Below are positions 16,238 to 24,397 of a stretch of DNA of 42,048 bases, one piece after another. The stretch lies in NCBI RefSeq assembly GCF_902491705.1, contig NZ_CABUIW010000014.1, forward strand, positions 1-42,048, in the 5' to 3' direction. Each line of letters starts with the position of its first letter. The stretch's first letter is position 1. The notes under the pieces were generated by a model that was given only the letters and a program-made list of their open reading frames with translations, did no database searches and was not told where the DNA came from. Position numbers and translations under genes: made by a program. The DNA comes from an uncultured Lactobacillus sp. (GTDB lineage: Bacteria; Bacillota; Bacilli; Lactobacillales; Lactobacillaceae).

Positions 16238-17299
16238 TTATTCACCAATCGCCTTTGCTGGATCAACTTTCAAAATAGATCTGATTGGGATCAAACTACC
16301 AATAACGCCCATTACAAGCATGCCGACTGTTCCGCTAACCATAATGGCTGGAGTAAAGCTCATTGGAACTGCTGCAGGTAATGCTACACTAGTAATCCAC
16401 ATTAAAATCAAACCGATAATGACGCCGACAGCTACCAAAATAATTGATTGACTAATAGTTGCACCAACTAGTGTCTTGCTTGGGATACCTTGTGCACGCA
16501 TAACAGCAAAGTTGTGCATCTTTTGCATTGTTAAGATGTATAAGAAGACTGCAATGACGATGAGTGAAATGACAAACAAGAAGCCAATCATTAATTCAAA
16601 GGTCATATTTTGAGCAGTGTAACCAGGCAACTTATCGATGAACTTGTTAATTGGATAAGTTTTGGCATCTTTATGATTAAACTTGTAATTAGCTTTTTTA
16701 GACATAATGGCAGAAGCTACAACGTTAGGTGCTACCATACGTAATTTCTTCCAAGTTGCGAAATTACCGTAAACAATTGGTGCAATGTTGATCTTGGCAT
16801 TATTAACAAAGCCGACAATCTTATATTTTTTCTTTGAGCCGTTTAAGCTAATCTTGTCGCCTAATTTATATCCTTTGTCTTTAAAGCTTGAATCAACAGT
16901 TACTTCGTTACTCTTTTTAGCTTTTTTACCTGAGACAAGGTTTTGATCTTTATAAATAAATTGGTCTTTCTTAATTCCTAAAAATTGTGCTGAAACAGAA
17001 TCGTGGTCCTTAGCTTTAACCACAACGCCCAATTGACCAACATAAGCTTCATTCTTACCTAATTTGGCATTTTTCAAATCTTTTTTAGTCAAAATTGATT
17101 GACTCATGCTGATATTTGAATTCTTATTCAATACAACTTGCTTAGCACCCCAGCTGTTAATTGCTTGCGTGTTTTCACTAGCTAATCCCACAGCCAAAGA
17201 TGACAACATAAAAATCAAATAACTAATTAAAAAGATCATCAAAATAATCAAGCCATAACGCAGCTTGTCATGCTTGATTTCCTTAGTTGCTAAAAACAC
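16238..17299 (-). CDS. FtsX-family ABC permease, HrtB-like
   Basis: 353 residues with the FtsX/MacB topology. One N-terminal helix (about 17-40) is followed by a large extracytoplasmic domain (about 45-225), and three C-terminal helices lie at about 233-256, 281-305 and 315-338. The last residues LKVDPAKAIGE are the typical FtsX-domain ending. HrtB of Staphylococcus and Lactococcus has the same length and topology. The GTG start is directly next to the TetR stop (TAA-GTG), with AAGGGGATGG as ribosome-binding site, so expression follows the regulator. It works with the ATPase encoded downstream. Confidence 0.87.
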   Translation of the reverse strand: MFLATKEIKHDKLRYGLIILMIFLISYLIFMLSSLAVGLASENTQAINSWGAKQVVLNKNSNISMSQSILTKKDLKNAKLGKNEAYVGQLGVVVKAKDHDSVSAQFLGIKKDQFIYKDQNLVSGKKAKKSNEVTVDSSFKDKGYKLGDKISLNGSKKKYKIVGFVNNAKINIAPIVYGNFATWKKLRMVAPNVVASAIMSKKANYKFNHKDAKTYPINKFIDKLPGYTAQNMTFELMIGFLFVISLIVIAVFLYILTMQKMHNFAVMRAQGIPSKTLVGATISQSIILVAVGVIIGLILMWITSVALPAAVPMSFTPAIMVSGTVGMLVMGVIGSLIPIRSILKVDPAKAIGE

Positions 17300-17827
17300 T
17301 TAGTCCATCCCCTTCGCAATGATATCTAAGCTCTTTTTATAGCGGGCAAAATTCTTTTCTTTATTTTCTGGATCAGATAAACAAAGGTTGATTACCTCGT
17401 GACTCAAAACCATCGCACTCCAGATAACTGGGTTTAAATTGATTAATTGTTTAGAGTAAATCTTGAAGTTATCTGGAATTAAGTACTCATTTTGTGCCAT
17501 ATGAAGTTTCATCATTGGCTCAAACTTGCTGTATTGAGTCTTATCAATAAATTTCACTATTCGATCATAAAAAAGATCTGGATCGAATTTTTCATCAGGC
17601 GTCATGTTCATATGAATCGTATCGATCGCAATATGATACATGTAAAGATAGGCATCAGTTAGATCATCAAAATACTTGTAAAAAGCACCTCGAGCAATGC
17701 CTGCCTTTTTAACAATATGTGAAACTTTAGCTTCCGCTAAAGGGTAAGTACTGAATTCTTCCAGTAATACTGCCTCAATTTTTTGTTTTTTAGCAGTCGG
17801 TAAATTTATGAATGTAGATTTAACCAT
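17300..17827 (-). CDS. TetR family repressor of the ABC operon
   Basis: 175 residues from ATG at 17827 with an AGAGGGA site. Helix-turn-helix at about 10-50 (KKQKIEAVLLEEF, then AKVSHIVKKAGIARGAFYKYFDDLTD). The C-terminal part is helical, as in HrtR-like TetR regulators. It is the first gene of the operon, directly upstream of the permease and ATPase. Two near-identical dyad sites lie on the promoter, one over the -35 box and one after the -10 box, so auto-repression is very likely. The inducer is unknown; haem is one candidate by analogy with Lactococcus HrtR. Confidence 0.88.
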   Translation of the reverse strand: MVKSTFINLPTAKKQKIEAVLLEEFSTYPLAEAKVSHIVKKAGIARGAFYKYFDDLTDAYLYMYHIAIDTIHMNMTPDEKFDPDLFYDRIVKFIDKTQYSKFEPMMKLHMAQNEYLIPDNFKIYSKQLINLNPVIWSAMVLSHEVINLCLSDPENKEKNFARYKKSLDIIAKGMD

Positions 17828-17853
17828 CGTTATCCCTCTTTCCCCTATGAGTA

Positions 17854-17908
17854 GCGACAATTCGTCACTTCCGGTTTAATATCATAGCGCATTGTGACGA
17901 GTTGTCAA
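17854..17908 (-). promoter_or_regulatory. Promoter with two TetR-type operators
   Basis: On the minus strand: TTGACA (17903-17908), a 16-base spacer and TATGAT (17881-17886). Two copies of the dyad TGACGA(A/G)TTGTC lie at 17856-17867 and 17895-17906, in opposite orientation with centres 40 bp apart (17861 and 17901). One overlaps the -35 box and the other lies just past the -10 box over the expected start of transcription. Confidence 0.82.
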
Positions 17909-17919
17909 TACATGCACAT

Positions 17920-17948
17920 AAAAAAAGAGGAATTTTTTCATTCCTCTT
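17920..17948 (-). terminator. Terminator of the histidine phosphatase gene
   Basis: GAGGAAT / ATTCCTC with an AT loop, followed on the minus strand by a run of seven T. The hairpin reaches into the stop codon of the gene. Confidence 0.8.
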
Positions 17949-18546
17949 AAGCAAGTACGCGGTTGTAATATACTAAACGCGCTTGACCATCTTTTACACT
18001 AAACTTAGTTAATGCGCTGTTAGCCATTGTATCGATCTTATCCATGTCGCCATTAGTTAAGTAGTGGGCAGCCATCATACGAATTAAACGACCATGAGCT
18101 ACAACTAAAACTTTTTTATCAGGATATTTACGGTACATTTCATCTAAGAATTCACCGCAGCGTTTGTCAAAGTCTTCATAAGTTTCGCCATTCTTAGCAT
18201 ATTTAACGTAATGACGATTTACTTTACCCCAAGGATCTACGACATCTGGATATTTTTCGCCAATTTCTTCCATCTTCATGCCATCCCAGTCGCCGAAGTC
18301 GAATTCAAGCAAGCGATCATCCAAGTTAATCTTTTTCTTACCCTTGGTAAAAATCTTAGCTGTCTCTACTGCTCTTTTCATTGGACTTGAGTAAACAACA
18401 TCAAATTCACTTTCATCAAAATTTTTAGCAGCTTTTTTAGCATATTCACGACCGTAATCGTTTAATTCTGCATCAACCTTTGCACCTTGAAGTCGGTTAT
18501 CTTTATTTACGTCTGTTTGACCATGACGAATAAATACAATTTCCAT
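17947..18546 (-). CDS. Histidine phosphatase family protein (phosphoglycerate mutase-like)
   Basis: 199 residues from ATG at 18546, behind GGGAGG; an upstream in-frame ATG overlaps that site. The catalytic RHGQTDVN (His about 8), YSSPMKRAVETA (about 53-64) and VVAHGRLIR (second His about 146) define the branch-1 histidine phosphatases. At 199 residues it is shorter than true glycolytic mutases (about 230-250), so a phosphatase on small metabolites is more likely. Single gene. Confidence 0.92.
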   Translation of the reverse strand: MEIVFIRHGQTDVNKDNRLQGAKVDAELNDYGREYAKKAAKNFDESEFDVVYSSPMKRAVETAKIFTKGKKKINLDDRLLEFDFGDWDGMKMEEIGEKYPDVVDPWGKVNRHYVKYAKNGETYEDFDKRCGEFLDEMYRKYPDKKVLVVAHGRLIRMMAAHYLTNGDMDKIDTMANSALTKFSVKDGQARLVYYNRVLA

Positions 18547-18684
18547 TGCGTTTCCTCCCAATATTCAATAGCTAAATATTACGCTCATTGCGCTAATCTT
18601 TCCAATTTCTTAACCTCTTTTTTAGCGTTTTTAACCTTAAAAAGCTTACAATAATTGTAGATACAAACAGAAAGGGGAAAACTT

Positions 18685-19428
18685 ATGTCCCGTATTACAA
18701 TTGAAAGAGACGGTCTCACTTTAGTAGGAGATCGTGAAGAGCCCTTTGGCGAAATTTATGACATGGCCATCTTGATGCATGGCTTTACTTCAAATAGAAA
18801 TACCGATTTATTGCGACAAATTGCCGATGACTTGCGTGATGAAAACGTAGCTAGTGTCCGCTTTGACTTCAACGGTCATGGCGAAAGTGACGGCAAATTT
18901 GAAGACATGACAGTGTGCAACGAAATTGCTGACGGACAAGCAATTTTAGAGTATGTACGCACTGATCCACATGTACGTAACATCTTTTTAGTAGGTCATT
19001 CACAAGGTGGCGTCGTTGCATCAATGCTTGCTGGACTTTATCCTGACATTATCAAAAAGGTTGTTCTTTTGGCTCCTGCAGCTCAACTTAAAGACGATGC
19101 ATTAAAGGGCAGTACACGAGGCGTAACTTATAACCCTGATCATATTCCTGCTACTATTCCTTTTGGAGATAAAAAATTAGGTGGGTTTTACTTGAGAACC
19201 GCACAAGTTTTGCCAATTTATGAAGTAGCAAGCCACTTTACTGGTCCTGCATCAGTTATTGCTGGTACTAATGACCAAGTCGTTGATCCAAAATACGCTA
19301 AAAAATATGATGACACTTATGAAAACAGTGAATTACATATGATTGAAAATGCAGATCATAGCTTTACTGGTCAATATAAAGATATGGCAGCCGACTTAAC
19401 TGCACAATTTTTAAAGCCTTTATTCTAA
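18685..19428 (+). CDS. Cinnamoyl/feruloyl esterase-type alpha/beta hydrolase
   Basis: 247 residues. The serine hydrolase signature GHSQGG gives Ser106. Asp197 (GTNDQVV) and His225 (ADHSF) complete the triad, at the same positions as in the characterised cinnamoyl esterase LJ0536 of Lactobacillus johnsonii, which it resembles over its whole length as far as I recall. Those enzymes release ferulic, caffeic or chlorogenic acids from plant esters. The oxyanion-hole motif is HGFTSNRN (about 32-39). The start has GAAAGGGG upstream. Its TAA stop overlaps the TAG of the converging yaaA by three bases (19425-19428), so no terminator separates them. General short-chain esterase activity is also possible. 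Confidence 0.9.
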   Translation: MSRITIERDGLTLVGDREEPFGEIYDMAILMHGFTSNRNTDLLRQIADDLRDENVASVRFDFNGHGESDGKFEDMTVCNEIADGQAILEYVRTDPHVRNIFLVGHSQGGVVASMLAGLYPDIIKKVVLLAPAAQLKDDALKGSTRGVTYNPDHIPATIPFGDKKLGGFYLRTAQVLPIYEVASHFTGPASVIAGTNDQVVDPKYAKKYDDTYENSELHMIENADHSFTGQYKDMAADLTAQFLKPLF

Positions 19429-20186
19429 CGACGTTTAAAATCAAAGTTGGTTCTAAAAATATAATGGTCATCTGAGCTAACTTCAGGTACAAATTGAAAA
19501 TCAAAATCATGAAAATCTCGCAAATCTGCGGGATTTTTTATTTGATTTTCTGCAATAAAACGCACCATTTCACCGCGCGCCATCTTAGCATGAACGCCGA
19601 CAGTCTTCCATTTATCGTTTTTCTGCTCTTGAAAATCGATTGTAATCATTTGCCGGTCTTTATTTAAATACGGCTTAATTAAACGCGCATATTGCTTAGA
19701 AGCTAGGTTAATTACTACTTTATCTTCTTTAAACAAACTATTTGCTATTTCGTCTCCCCAAAAGTGATAAAGACTGTAGTCGCGAAAGCCGATCATTTTT
19801 GTGTTTAATTCCAAACGATATGGGCAAACGCCATCAAAAGGTTTGAGCATCCCGTAAAAACCAGAAAGAATCCGCAAGTTCTCTTGAATGTAATCTAAGG
19901 CTTCCTGAGTGAAAATATCTGGAGCAATATATTGATACTGAATACCAGAAAACGCCATGATAGCCGGTGTTAAATGCTCATCTAAGTTCATATTTTTCAG
20001 CTGTTGAATACTTTGTTCAGTTATTTTTGGACTAGCATGCCACAACGCTTCTAATTGTTCTTTAGTGCGTGATTTCAAAAAATGCTCGAGTATTCTAGTT
20101 TTATCCAAAAATTTCGGCTTTGATTGTACGGGAAATGAATCTCGATCAATTTTCATAATTTTTGCTGGAGCGATAATAATTTTCAT
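19425..20186 (-). CDS. yaaA: Peroxide stress protein YaaA (UPF0246)
   Basis: 253 residues, the usual length of the YaaA family. Typical blocks are IIIAPAKIM at the start, FSGIQYQYI (about 80-88), ILSGFYGMLKPFDGVCPYRLEL (about 107-127), INLASKQYARLIKPYL (about 157-172) and HAKMARGEMVRFI (about 196-208). In E. coli YaaA lowers intracellular iron during peroxide stress and has a DNA-binding fold. An AAGGAG site lies 13 bases before the ATG. It converges on the esterase gene with overlapping stop codons. Confidence 0.93.
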   Translation of the reverse strand: MKIIIAPAKIMKIDRDSFPVQSKPKFLDKTRILEHFLKSRTKEQLEALWHASPKITEQSIQQLKNMNLDEHLTPAIMAFSGIQYQYIAPDIFTQEALDYIQENLRILSGFYGMLKPFDGVCPYRLELNTKMIGFRDYSLYHFWGDEIANSLFKEDKVVINLASKQYARLIKPYLNKDRQMITIDFQEQKNDKWKTVGVHAKMARGEMVRFIAENQIKNPADLRDFHDFDFQFVPEVSSDDHYIFRTNFDFKRR

Positions 20187-20241
20187 TTTTGAATTTGACT
20201 CCTTTAAGGTAAACTATTGATGATTAATAAGAGGAGGAAAA

Positions 20242-20883
20242 ATGATGAATCCTGATTTTGCAATTGTCTTAAATTTTAAAACAACTGGGGACTTTGATGC
20301 TGACTTTTTAGTAAAAACTGCACGCAACATCGGCGTTCGTGCCGTTATGAGCGACGATCCTGATGCATTTAAAGCAGCATGCGAGAAGTACACAATTTAC
20401 TTAGCTGACGCCAAAGATGGCGCTGATTTAACTAGCGATAACGTGATCGACACAATGGTAGAAAACAGAAAAAACGGTCAAGCTACTATCATTAATGTGC
20501 CTGTTAATAACGGTGAATTTGACGAAGCTACTACAAAAACACTTGATACCATCAACTCATGGATGCACATGTTTGGTCATGCCTTTAACGAAGGAAAACC
20601 TAGTGATTTAACTGTCAGTGATGGCTTTATTTTAGAAAATCGTCATGCCAATTACCAAAAATATGTCTTCTTAAAGAGCATTCCAGATAAAATCGTCGTT
20701 GAAGGCTTAGATCAAGAACCTAACCGTGCTGAATGGATTGAACACAGAACTGAACTGAACTTCACCATGAAAGATGGCAAATTAACTATTGATTTAGTTA
20801 AGCCAGACGATGTCTTTAAATGGAATGTACTCCGCATTCAAGCTCACCGTCCTGAAGACGACATTATTAATACTGAATTTTAA
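20242..20883 (+). CDS. Hypothetical protein, 213 residues
   Basis: I do not recognise a family. The protein is soluble, acidic and without signal peptide or membrane segment. It starts with MMNPDFAIVLNFK, has a hydrophobic strand/helix pattern that could be an alpha/beta fold, and ends with a beta-rich stretch (about 165-213). It has a strong GAGGAGG site; two adjacent ATG codons are possible starts. It is a single gene, divergent from yaaA and closed by a terminator, so it is expressed on its own. Confidence 0.8.
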   Translation: MMNPDFAIVLNFKTTGDFDADFLVKTARNIGVRAVMSDDPDAFKAACEKYTIYLADAKDGADLTSDNVIDTMVENRKNGQATIINVPVNNGEFDEATTKTLDTINSWMHMFGHAFNEGKPSDLTVSDGFILENRHANYQKYVFLKSIPDKIVVEGLDQEPNRAEWIEHRTELNFTMKDGKLTIDLVKPDDVFKWNVLRIQAHRPEDDIINTEF

Positions 20884-20885
20884 CG

Positions 20886-20917
20886 AAAAAGCATTCTCAA
20901 GTTGAGAATGCTTTTTT
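20886..20917. terminator. Bidirectional terminator
   Basis: GCATTCTCAA / TTGAGAATGC, nearly without loop, with A-run and T-run on the two sides. It lies between the hypothetical gene and the converging DUF4931 gene. Confidence 0.88.
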
Positions 20918-21716
20918 ATTCGATCTTTGAGCCTTCATCATAGAATTTTCTAAAACGATGTGCTTCTTTATCTAGCGTAATTTCATCATTTACTTGAGAC
21001 AACTTATAGCCTACAAAGTAAGGTGGTGCTTCAAAACGCGTAATATATTTAGCACAAATACCGCCATCGTTACGCGGATAAAAGAATAAATTATAAGAGT
21101 CGCATCTACCGTTATACATAATGTTAAGCAGATATTTTGCCCCGCTTTGAATCCAGTCAGCCCATAAGTCGATACTATTTCGATCAATTAAATTGATATT
21201 CAATTCAGTGTAGCCTTGCACCGGATGTTCTGCTATATTGACCTCTACCCCATTTTCATCAAATAAGGTTTCCCCTTCAAAATTATTAGGGTGAATATAC
21301 TTATAGCCGTCTTCATGTTCAAAGCCAACAATTTGCATGTGCGGATGAATTAATGAACCACCAGAATGTGGACCGTAATTTTTGTACCAAACCACTGATT
21401 GATACTTAGAATCCTGATTCATTTTTTCAAAGCAATCTAGGCTAAAACGCATCAATTTACGATTATGCTCTTTAGTATAAGTACTGATATCGCCGTTATG
21501 GTCGCTTGATTCGATTAAAACGGTTTGAACAGTGTCACGCAAAGTCGGAAACTTATTGTGCAGCCAAATAATGTCGTCTTCTTTTTTATAAATATCAGTT
21601 AAACTTGCCACATCACAAAAAGGACAAATATTTTTCTTATCTTTGTTATTTTTGCGATAAGATTGTGGTTTATTTTTAGCAATACTTAGCTGAAAAACCA
21701 ATGGATCATTATTCAT
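20916..21716 (-). CDS. DUF4931 protein, galactose-1-phosphate uridylyltransferase/HIT-like
   Basis: 266 residues from ATG at 21716, with AAGGAAAG upstream; the longer frame starts 15 codons earlier without a site. CPFC (about 31-34) looks like the zinc pair of GalT-type enzymes. LIHPHMQIVG (about 142-151) is the HIT-superfamily active-site motif HxHxQ. The spacing fits DUF4931, a group of GalT-like proteins of unknown substrate. GalT proper has HPHGQ and is about 480 residues in lactobacilli (a different family), so this is unlikely to be the Leloir enzyme. A nucleotidyltransferase or nucleotide hydrolase role is inferred. Confidence 0.75.
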   Translation of the reverse strand: MNNDPLVFQLSIAKNKPQSYRKNNKDKKNICPFCDVASLTDIYKKEDDIIWLHNKFPTLRDTVQTVLIESSDHNGDISTYTKEHNRKLMRFSLDCFEKMNQDSKYQSVVWYKNYGPHSGGSLIHPHMQIVGFEHEDGYKYIHPNNFEGETLFDENGVEVNIAEHPVQGYTELNINLIDRNSIDLWADWIQSGAKYLLNIMYNGRCDSYNLFFYPRNDGGICAKYITRFEAPPYFVGYKLSQVNDEITLDKEAHRFRKFYDEGSKIE

Positions 21717-21783
21717 ACTTTTCTTTCCTTTCAAGGCAAATACTGTAATGTTTAGCGCCAATATAGTAGAATAATTAAGTAAC

Positions 21784-21812
21784 TTTACTATAGCTAGAAT
21801 ACTTGCTATACT
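21784..21812 (+). promoter_or_regulatory. Promoter of the L,D-transpeptidase gene
   Basis: TTTACT (21784-21789), 17 bases, then TATACT (21807-21812), with TG one base before the -10 box. Transcription would begin near 21819, so the GTG at 21813 cannot be the translation start. Confidence 0.75.
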
Positions 21813-21863
21813 GTGTCAAAGCAAACACTTATTCGAAAAATCAAAGAGATGGGTAATAATAAT

Positions 21864-23072
21864 ATGCAATCTAGAAGAGAACTTAGAAAACATAATAACC
21901 GCAATAATCTCTATTTAATAATTATCGGTGTAATTATCATAATTGCAATTATTTGTGGTGTATTCTTTCACAACAAACGGGTCCAAGCAGAACAAAAGCA
22001 ACGTGCTTTTGCGACAACTCACTTTAACCCCAACGTTACTATTTACGGGGTTAAGGTTGGCAAATTAACCGTTAAAAAAGCTACAGATAAGATTAATGAA
22101 AAAGCCGACAACGTATTTTTCTTAAGAAACAAGAAATTAGTTTCTGAAAGAGATGCCAACACGCAAACAATTGATAGTCAAACTGTTCAAAGTTACTTTG
22201 ATAAGCAACATACAGATTTGCCTAATAATCAAAAGTACACTTACAACTCCAAAGACTTAAGTGAAGCAAAGAAGAATTTGCAAAAGATGCAAAAAGCTTC
22301 TGTCACTTACAATATTGCTGGCAAGAGCTATAAGTTAAGAGCTGACGAACTCATTCGTGAAGTTACTTACAAAAACGGTAAGTATCAATTCAATGATGTT
22401 AAGGCTTTGACTAAGAAGTTAAAAGACATCGATAACGAAGTTAAAACGCTTAAGAAGACTTACAAGTTCACGGTTCCAGTTGGTAATAAAGTTAACGGTA
22501 AGCCAATTACCACTACCAATGAAAGTTACGGCTGGGGCGTTTATGTAAAGAAAGCTAAAGCAGCTGTAGAAAAGGCCTTTATGAATGGCGATACAACTGT
22601 TGATGGTAGTAAATACATCTATGGTGATGGCTACAGTACTTATGCTCACGGCTACGGTAAGAGCAATAATGGTATCGGCAACAATTACGTTGTTGTATCT
22701 ATTAAGAACCAAGAATTATGGGTTGTTCGCAATAACCGTGTTGTAGTTCATTTAAACGATGTTGTTACTGGTACTTTAGAAGGCGGCAAAGGCAACCAAA
22801 CTCCTAAGGGTGTTTGGTACATCATGTACAAGCAATCACCAAGTGTTTTACGTGGACTTAACGACGATGGTTCAAAGTATGCATCTAAGGTTCAATACTG
22901 GATGCCATTTACTTTGAGTGGTTGTGGTTTGCACGATGCCAGTTGGAGAACTGACTGGAGTAAGACAGCATACTTGCAAGGTGGTTCACACGGCTGTGTA
23001 AACATTCGCCCTGCAGAAGTTAAGAGCGTTTGGGATAACGTTCGTACTAACGAAGCTGTAATTGTTTACTAG
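21864..23072 (+). CDS. L,D-transpeptidase (YkuD domain), membrane anchored
   Basis: 402 residues from ATG at 21864; the promoter position excludes the earlier GTG. A short basic lead is followed by one transmembrane helix (about 14-34), then an extracytoplasmic part. Residues about 50-240 form a variable stalk (putative peptidoglycan-binding region), and the YkuD catalytic domain occupies about 275-402. The active-site motif GGSHGCVNIR places the nucleophilic Cys at about 378 and its His two residues before. Such enzymes make 3-3 crosslinks or attach proteins to peptidoglycan and resist most beta-lactams. Single gene with promoter and terminator. Confidence 0.93.
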   Translation: MQSRRELRKHNNRNNLYLIIIGVIIIIAIICGVFFHNKRVQAEQKQRAFATTHFNPNVTIYGVKVGKLTVKKATDKINEKADNVFFLRNKKLVSERDANTQTIDSQTVQSYFDKQHTDLPNNQKYTYNSKDLSEAKKNLQKMQKASVTYNIAGKSYKLRADELIREVTYKNGKYQFNDVKALTKKLKDIDNEVKTLKKTYKFTVPVGNKVNGKPITTTNESYGWGVYVKKAKAAVEKAFMNGDTTVDGSKYIYGDGYSTYAHGYGKSNNGIGNNYVVVSIKNQELWVVRNNRVVVHLNDVVTGTLEGGKGNQTPKGVWYIMYKQSPSVLRGLNDDGSKYASKVQYWMPFTLSGCGLHDASWRTDWSKTAYLQGGSHGCVNIRPAEVKSVWDNVRTNEAVIVY

Positions 23073-23074
23073 AA

Positions 23075-23117
23075 AATAAAAATAAAGCTTTTCAGATTTG
23101 AAGAGCTTTATTTTTTT
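23075..23117 (+). terminator. Terminator of the L,D-transpeptidase gene
   Basis: AAATAAAGCT / AGCTTTATTT with an inner TTC/GAA pair and a T-run at its end. Confidence 0.82.
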
Positions 23118-23162
23118 GCGTAGAATTAATATAAAAAGATATATATTTTTGAGAGGATTTTT

Positions 23163-23360
23163 ATGTTAGTAATCGGAATTCTTTGTCTGCTTGTAGCGGC
23201 AATTTCATACTTTAGATACTTAAGCGAAAAAAATGGTAATACTAATAAGAGTAAAGAAGACAGTAAAGGCGAAGCAAAGTGGCAACGTAGCCTTGCAATC
23301 ATCTTCTTAGTCTTGGGACTTATCCTAGTAATCTATGCTATTGCTTTACACAAGTTTTAA
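23163..23360 (+). CDS. Small membrane protein with two transmembrane helices
   Basis: 65 residues. Hydrophobic helices at about 1-17 and 43-61 flank a charged, Lys/Glu/Asn-rich loop of about 24 residues. No family recognised. GAGAGGA lies before the ATG, and a terminator follows directly, so it is an independent small gene between the L,D-transpeptidase and the converging YczE-like gene. Confidence 0.75.
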   Translation: MLVIGILCLLVAAISYFRYLSEKNGNTNKSKEDSKGEAKWQRSLAIIFLVLGLILVIYAIALHKF

Positions 23361-23392
23361 AAAAAAGCTCTACGTTTGTAGAGCTTTTTTAG
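23360..23392. terminator. Bidirectional terminator
   Basis: AAAGCTCTAC / GTAGAGCTTT with loop GTTT and flanking A-run and T-run, between the small membrane protein gene and the converging YczE-like gene. Confidence 0.88.
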
Positions 23393-23394
23393 TC

Positions 23395-24303
23395 TTATTT
23401 ATTTTTAGCTTTGGCTATTCTCTTCTTTAATTCATCTTGCAAGAGCTTCTCTTGTTCAACAAATGAATCATACATCTCCTTTGAGTTAGCCATGTTGCGG
23501 TGAACAATCTTTAACTGGCTTCTTAGGTCAGCAGTAGAATACTCATCTAAATTATTACGCATCGTTTCAGTCGTTTGCAACGCGTTATAAATAGTGTGAT
23601 AAGTTCTCTTACCAATATGTGACAAGAGCATAACGGCTGAATTTTGTTTATTCTCTTTCTTATTAGTAGCTTCATCAATCGTCTTAACCATTGGATTAGA
23701 TACATGATCGTTCCACCATGAAATAAGTGGACCAGTGAAGAAGGCTACGATGATCGTACCAAAGCCTACAGGACCACCAGCAATAACTGCGGCGATCATG
23801 AACAAAACGTCTTGTGTAATTCTAGCAGTTCTGTAAGACAACTTTGTTCTCTGCGTGATAATTGGCGCGATGGCATCATAAGGTGCCGCACCAAGGTCTG
23901 GCGCCATGTAAAGTGAGGCGCCGAGTGTGAACAAAAGTAATCCAATCAGCGTATCAGCTGCAACGATTAAGAAAGTCGTGCGATAACCAAATAATTGGTG
24001 ATAGATCGTAGTAAACCATTGAATTTCAAATCCAACTAAGACCATGTTCAAAATAGTCCCAATCCCGATTTGCTTACGATCAAGCCACAAAATAAAGATG
24101 AAAATTACTACGTTTACCGCTAATTGATAGACACCTAGTCCAATACCTAATTTGTTTGAAATACCCGTGTTCACCGCGGTAAACGGATCTAGACCCACAT
24201 TACCGCCACGAAGGAATGTGGTCCCCATTGATAAAATGGCAACACCAATAAACGATACTAGTGTTTTATAGGCAATATTCGCCCAATTTATTTTCTTTTT
24301 CAT
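23395..24303 (-). CDS. YczE/YitT-like membrane protein with C-terminal cytoplasmic extension
   Basis: 302 residues. Five hydrophobic segments lie within about 12-210. The N-terminal FLRGGNVGLDPFTAVNTGIS and the internal LGASLYMAPDLGAAPYDAIAP are the two repeated GxxPxxA-type motifs of YczE/YyaS membrane proteins. Members are usually about 200-220 residues. This one has an extra charged, helical tail of about 90 residues (EQEKLLQDELKKRIAKAKNK at the end) that looks like a coiled coil. Transport function has been suggested for relatives but is not proven. Single gene. Confidence 0.8.
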   Translation of the reverse strand: MKKKINWANIAYKTLVSFIGVAILSMGTTFLRGGNVGLDPFTAVNTGISNKLGIGLGVYQLAVNVVIFIFILWLDRKQIGIGTILNMVLVGFEIQWFTTIYHQLFGYRTTFLIVAADTLIGLLLFTLGASLYMAPDLGAAPYDAIAPIITQRTKLSYRTARITQDVLFMIAAVIAGGPVGFGTIIVAFFTGPLISWWNDHVSNPMVKTIDEATNKKENKQNSAVMLLSHIGKRTYHTIYNALQTTETMRNNLDEYSTADLRSQLKIVHRNMANSKEMYDSFVEQEKLLQDELKKRIAKAKNK

Positions 24304-24358
24304 TAAGCCATCCCCTTTGGTTTTTCATTTTATATTAATAAAACTACTTTGACAAATG

Positions 24359-24392
24359 AAAAAAGATTCTACCATTTAAGTAGAATCCTTTT
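24359..24392 (-). terminator. Terminator of dtpT
   Basis: GATTCTAC / GTAGAATC with a seven-base loop, followed on the minus strand by a T-run. Confidence 0.8.
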
Positions 24393-24397
24393 TAGGC

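Noticed and set aside
21813..21863. GTG start of the L,D-transpeptidase at 21813
   Set aside because: It lies upstream of the start of transcription predicted by a good -35/-10 pair.
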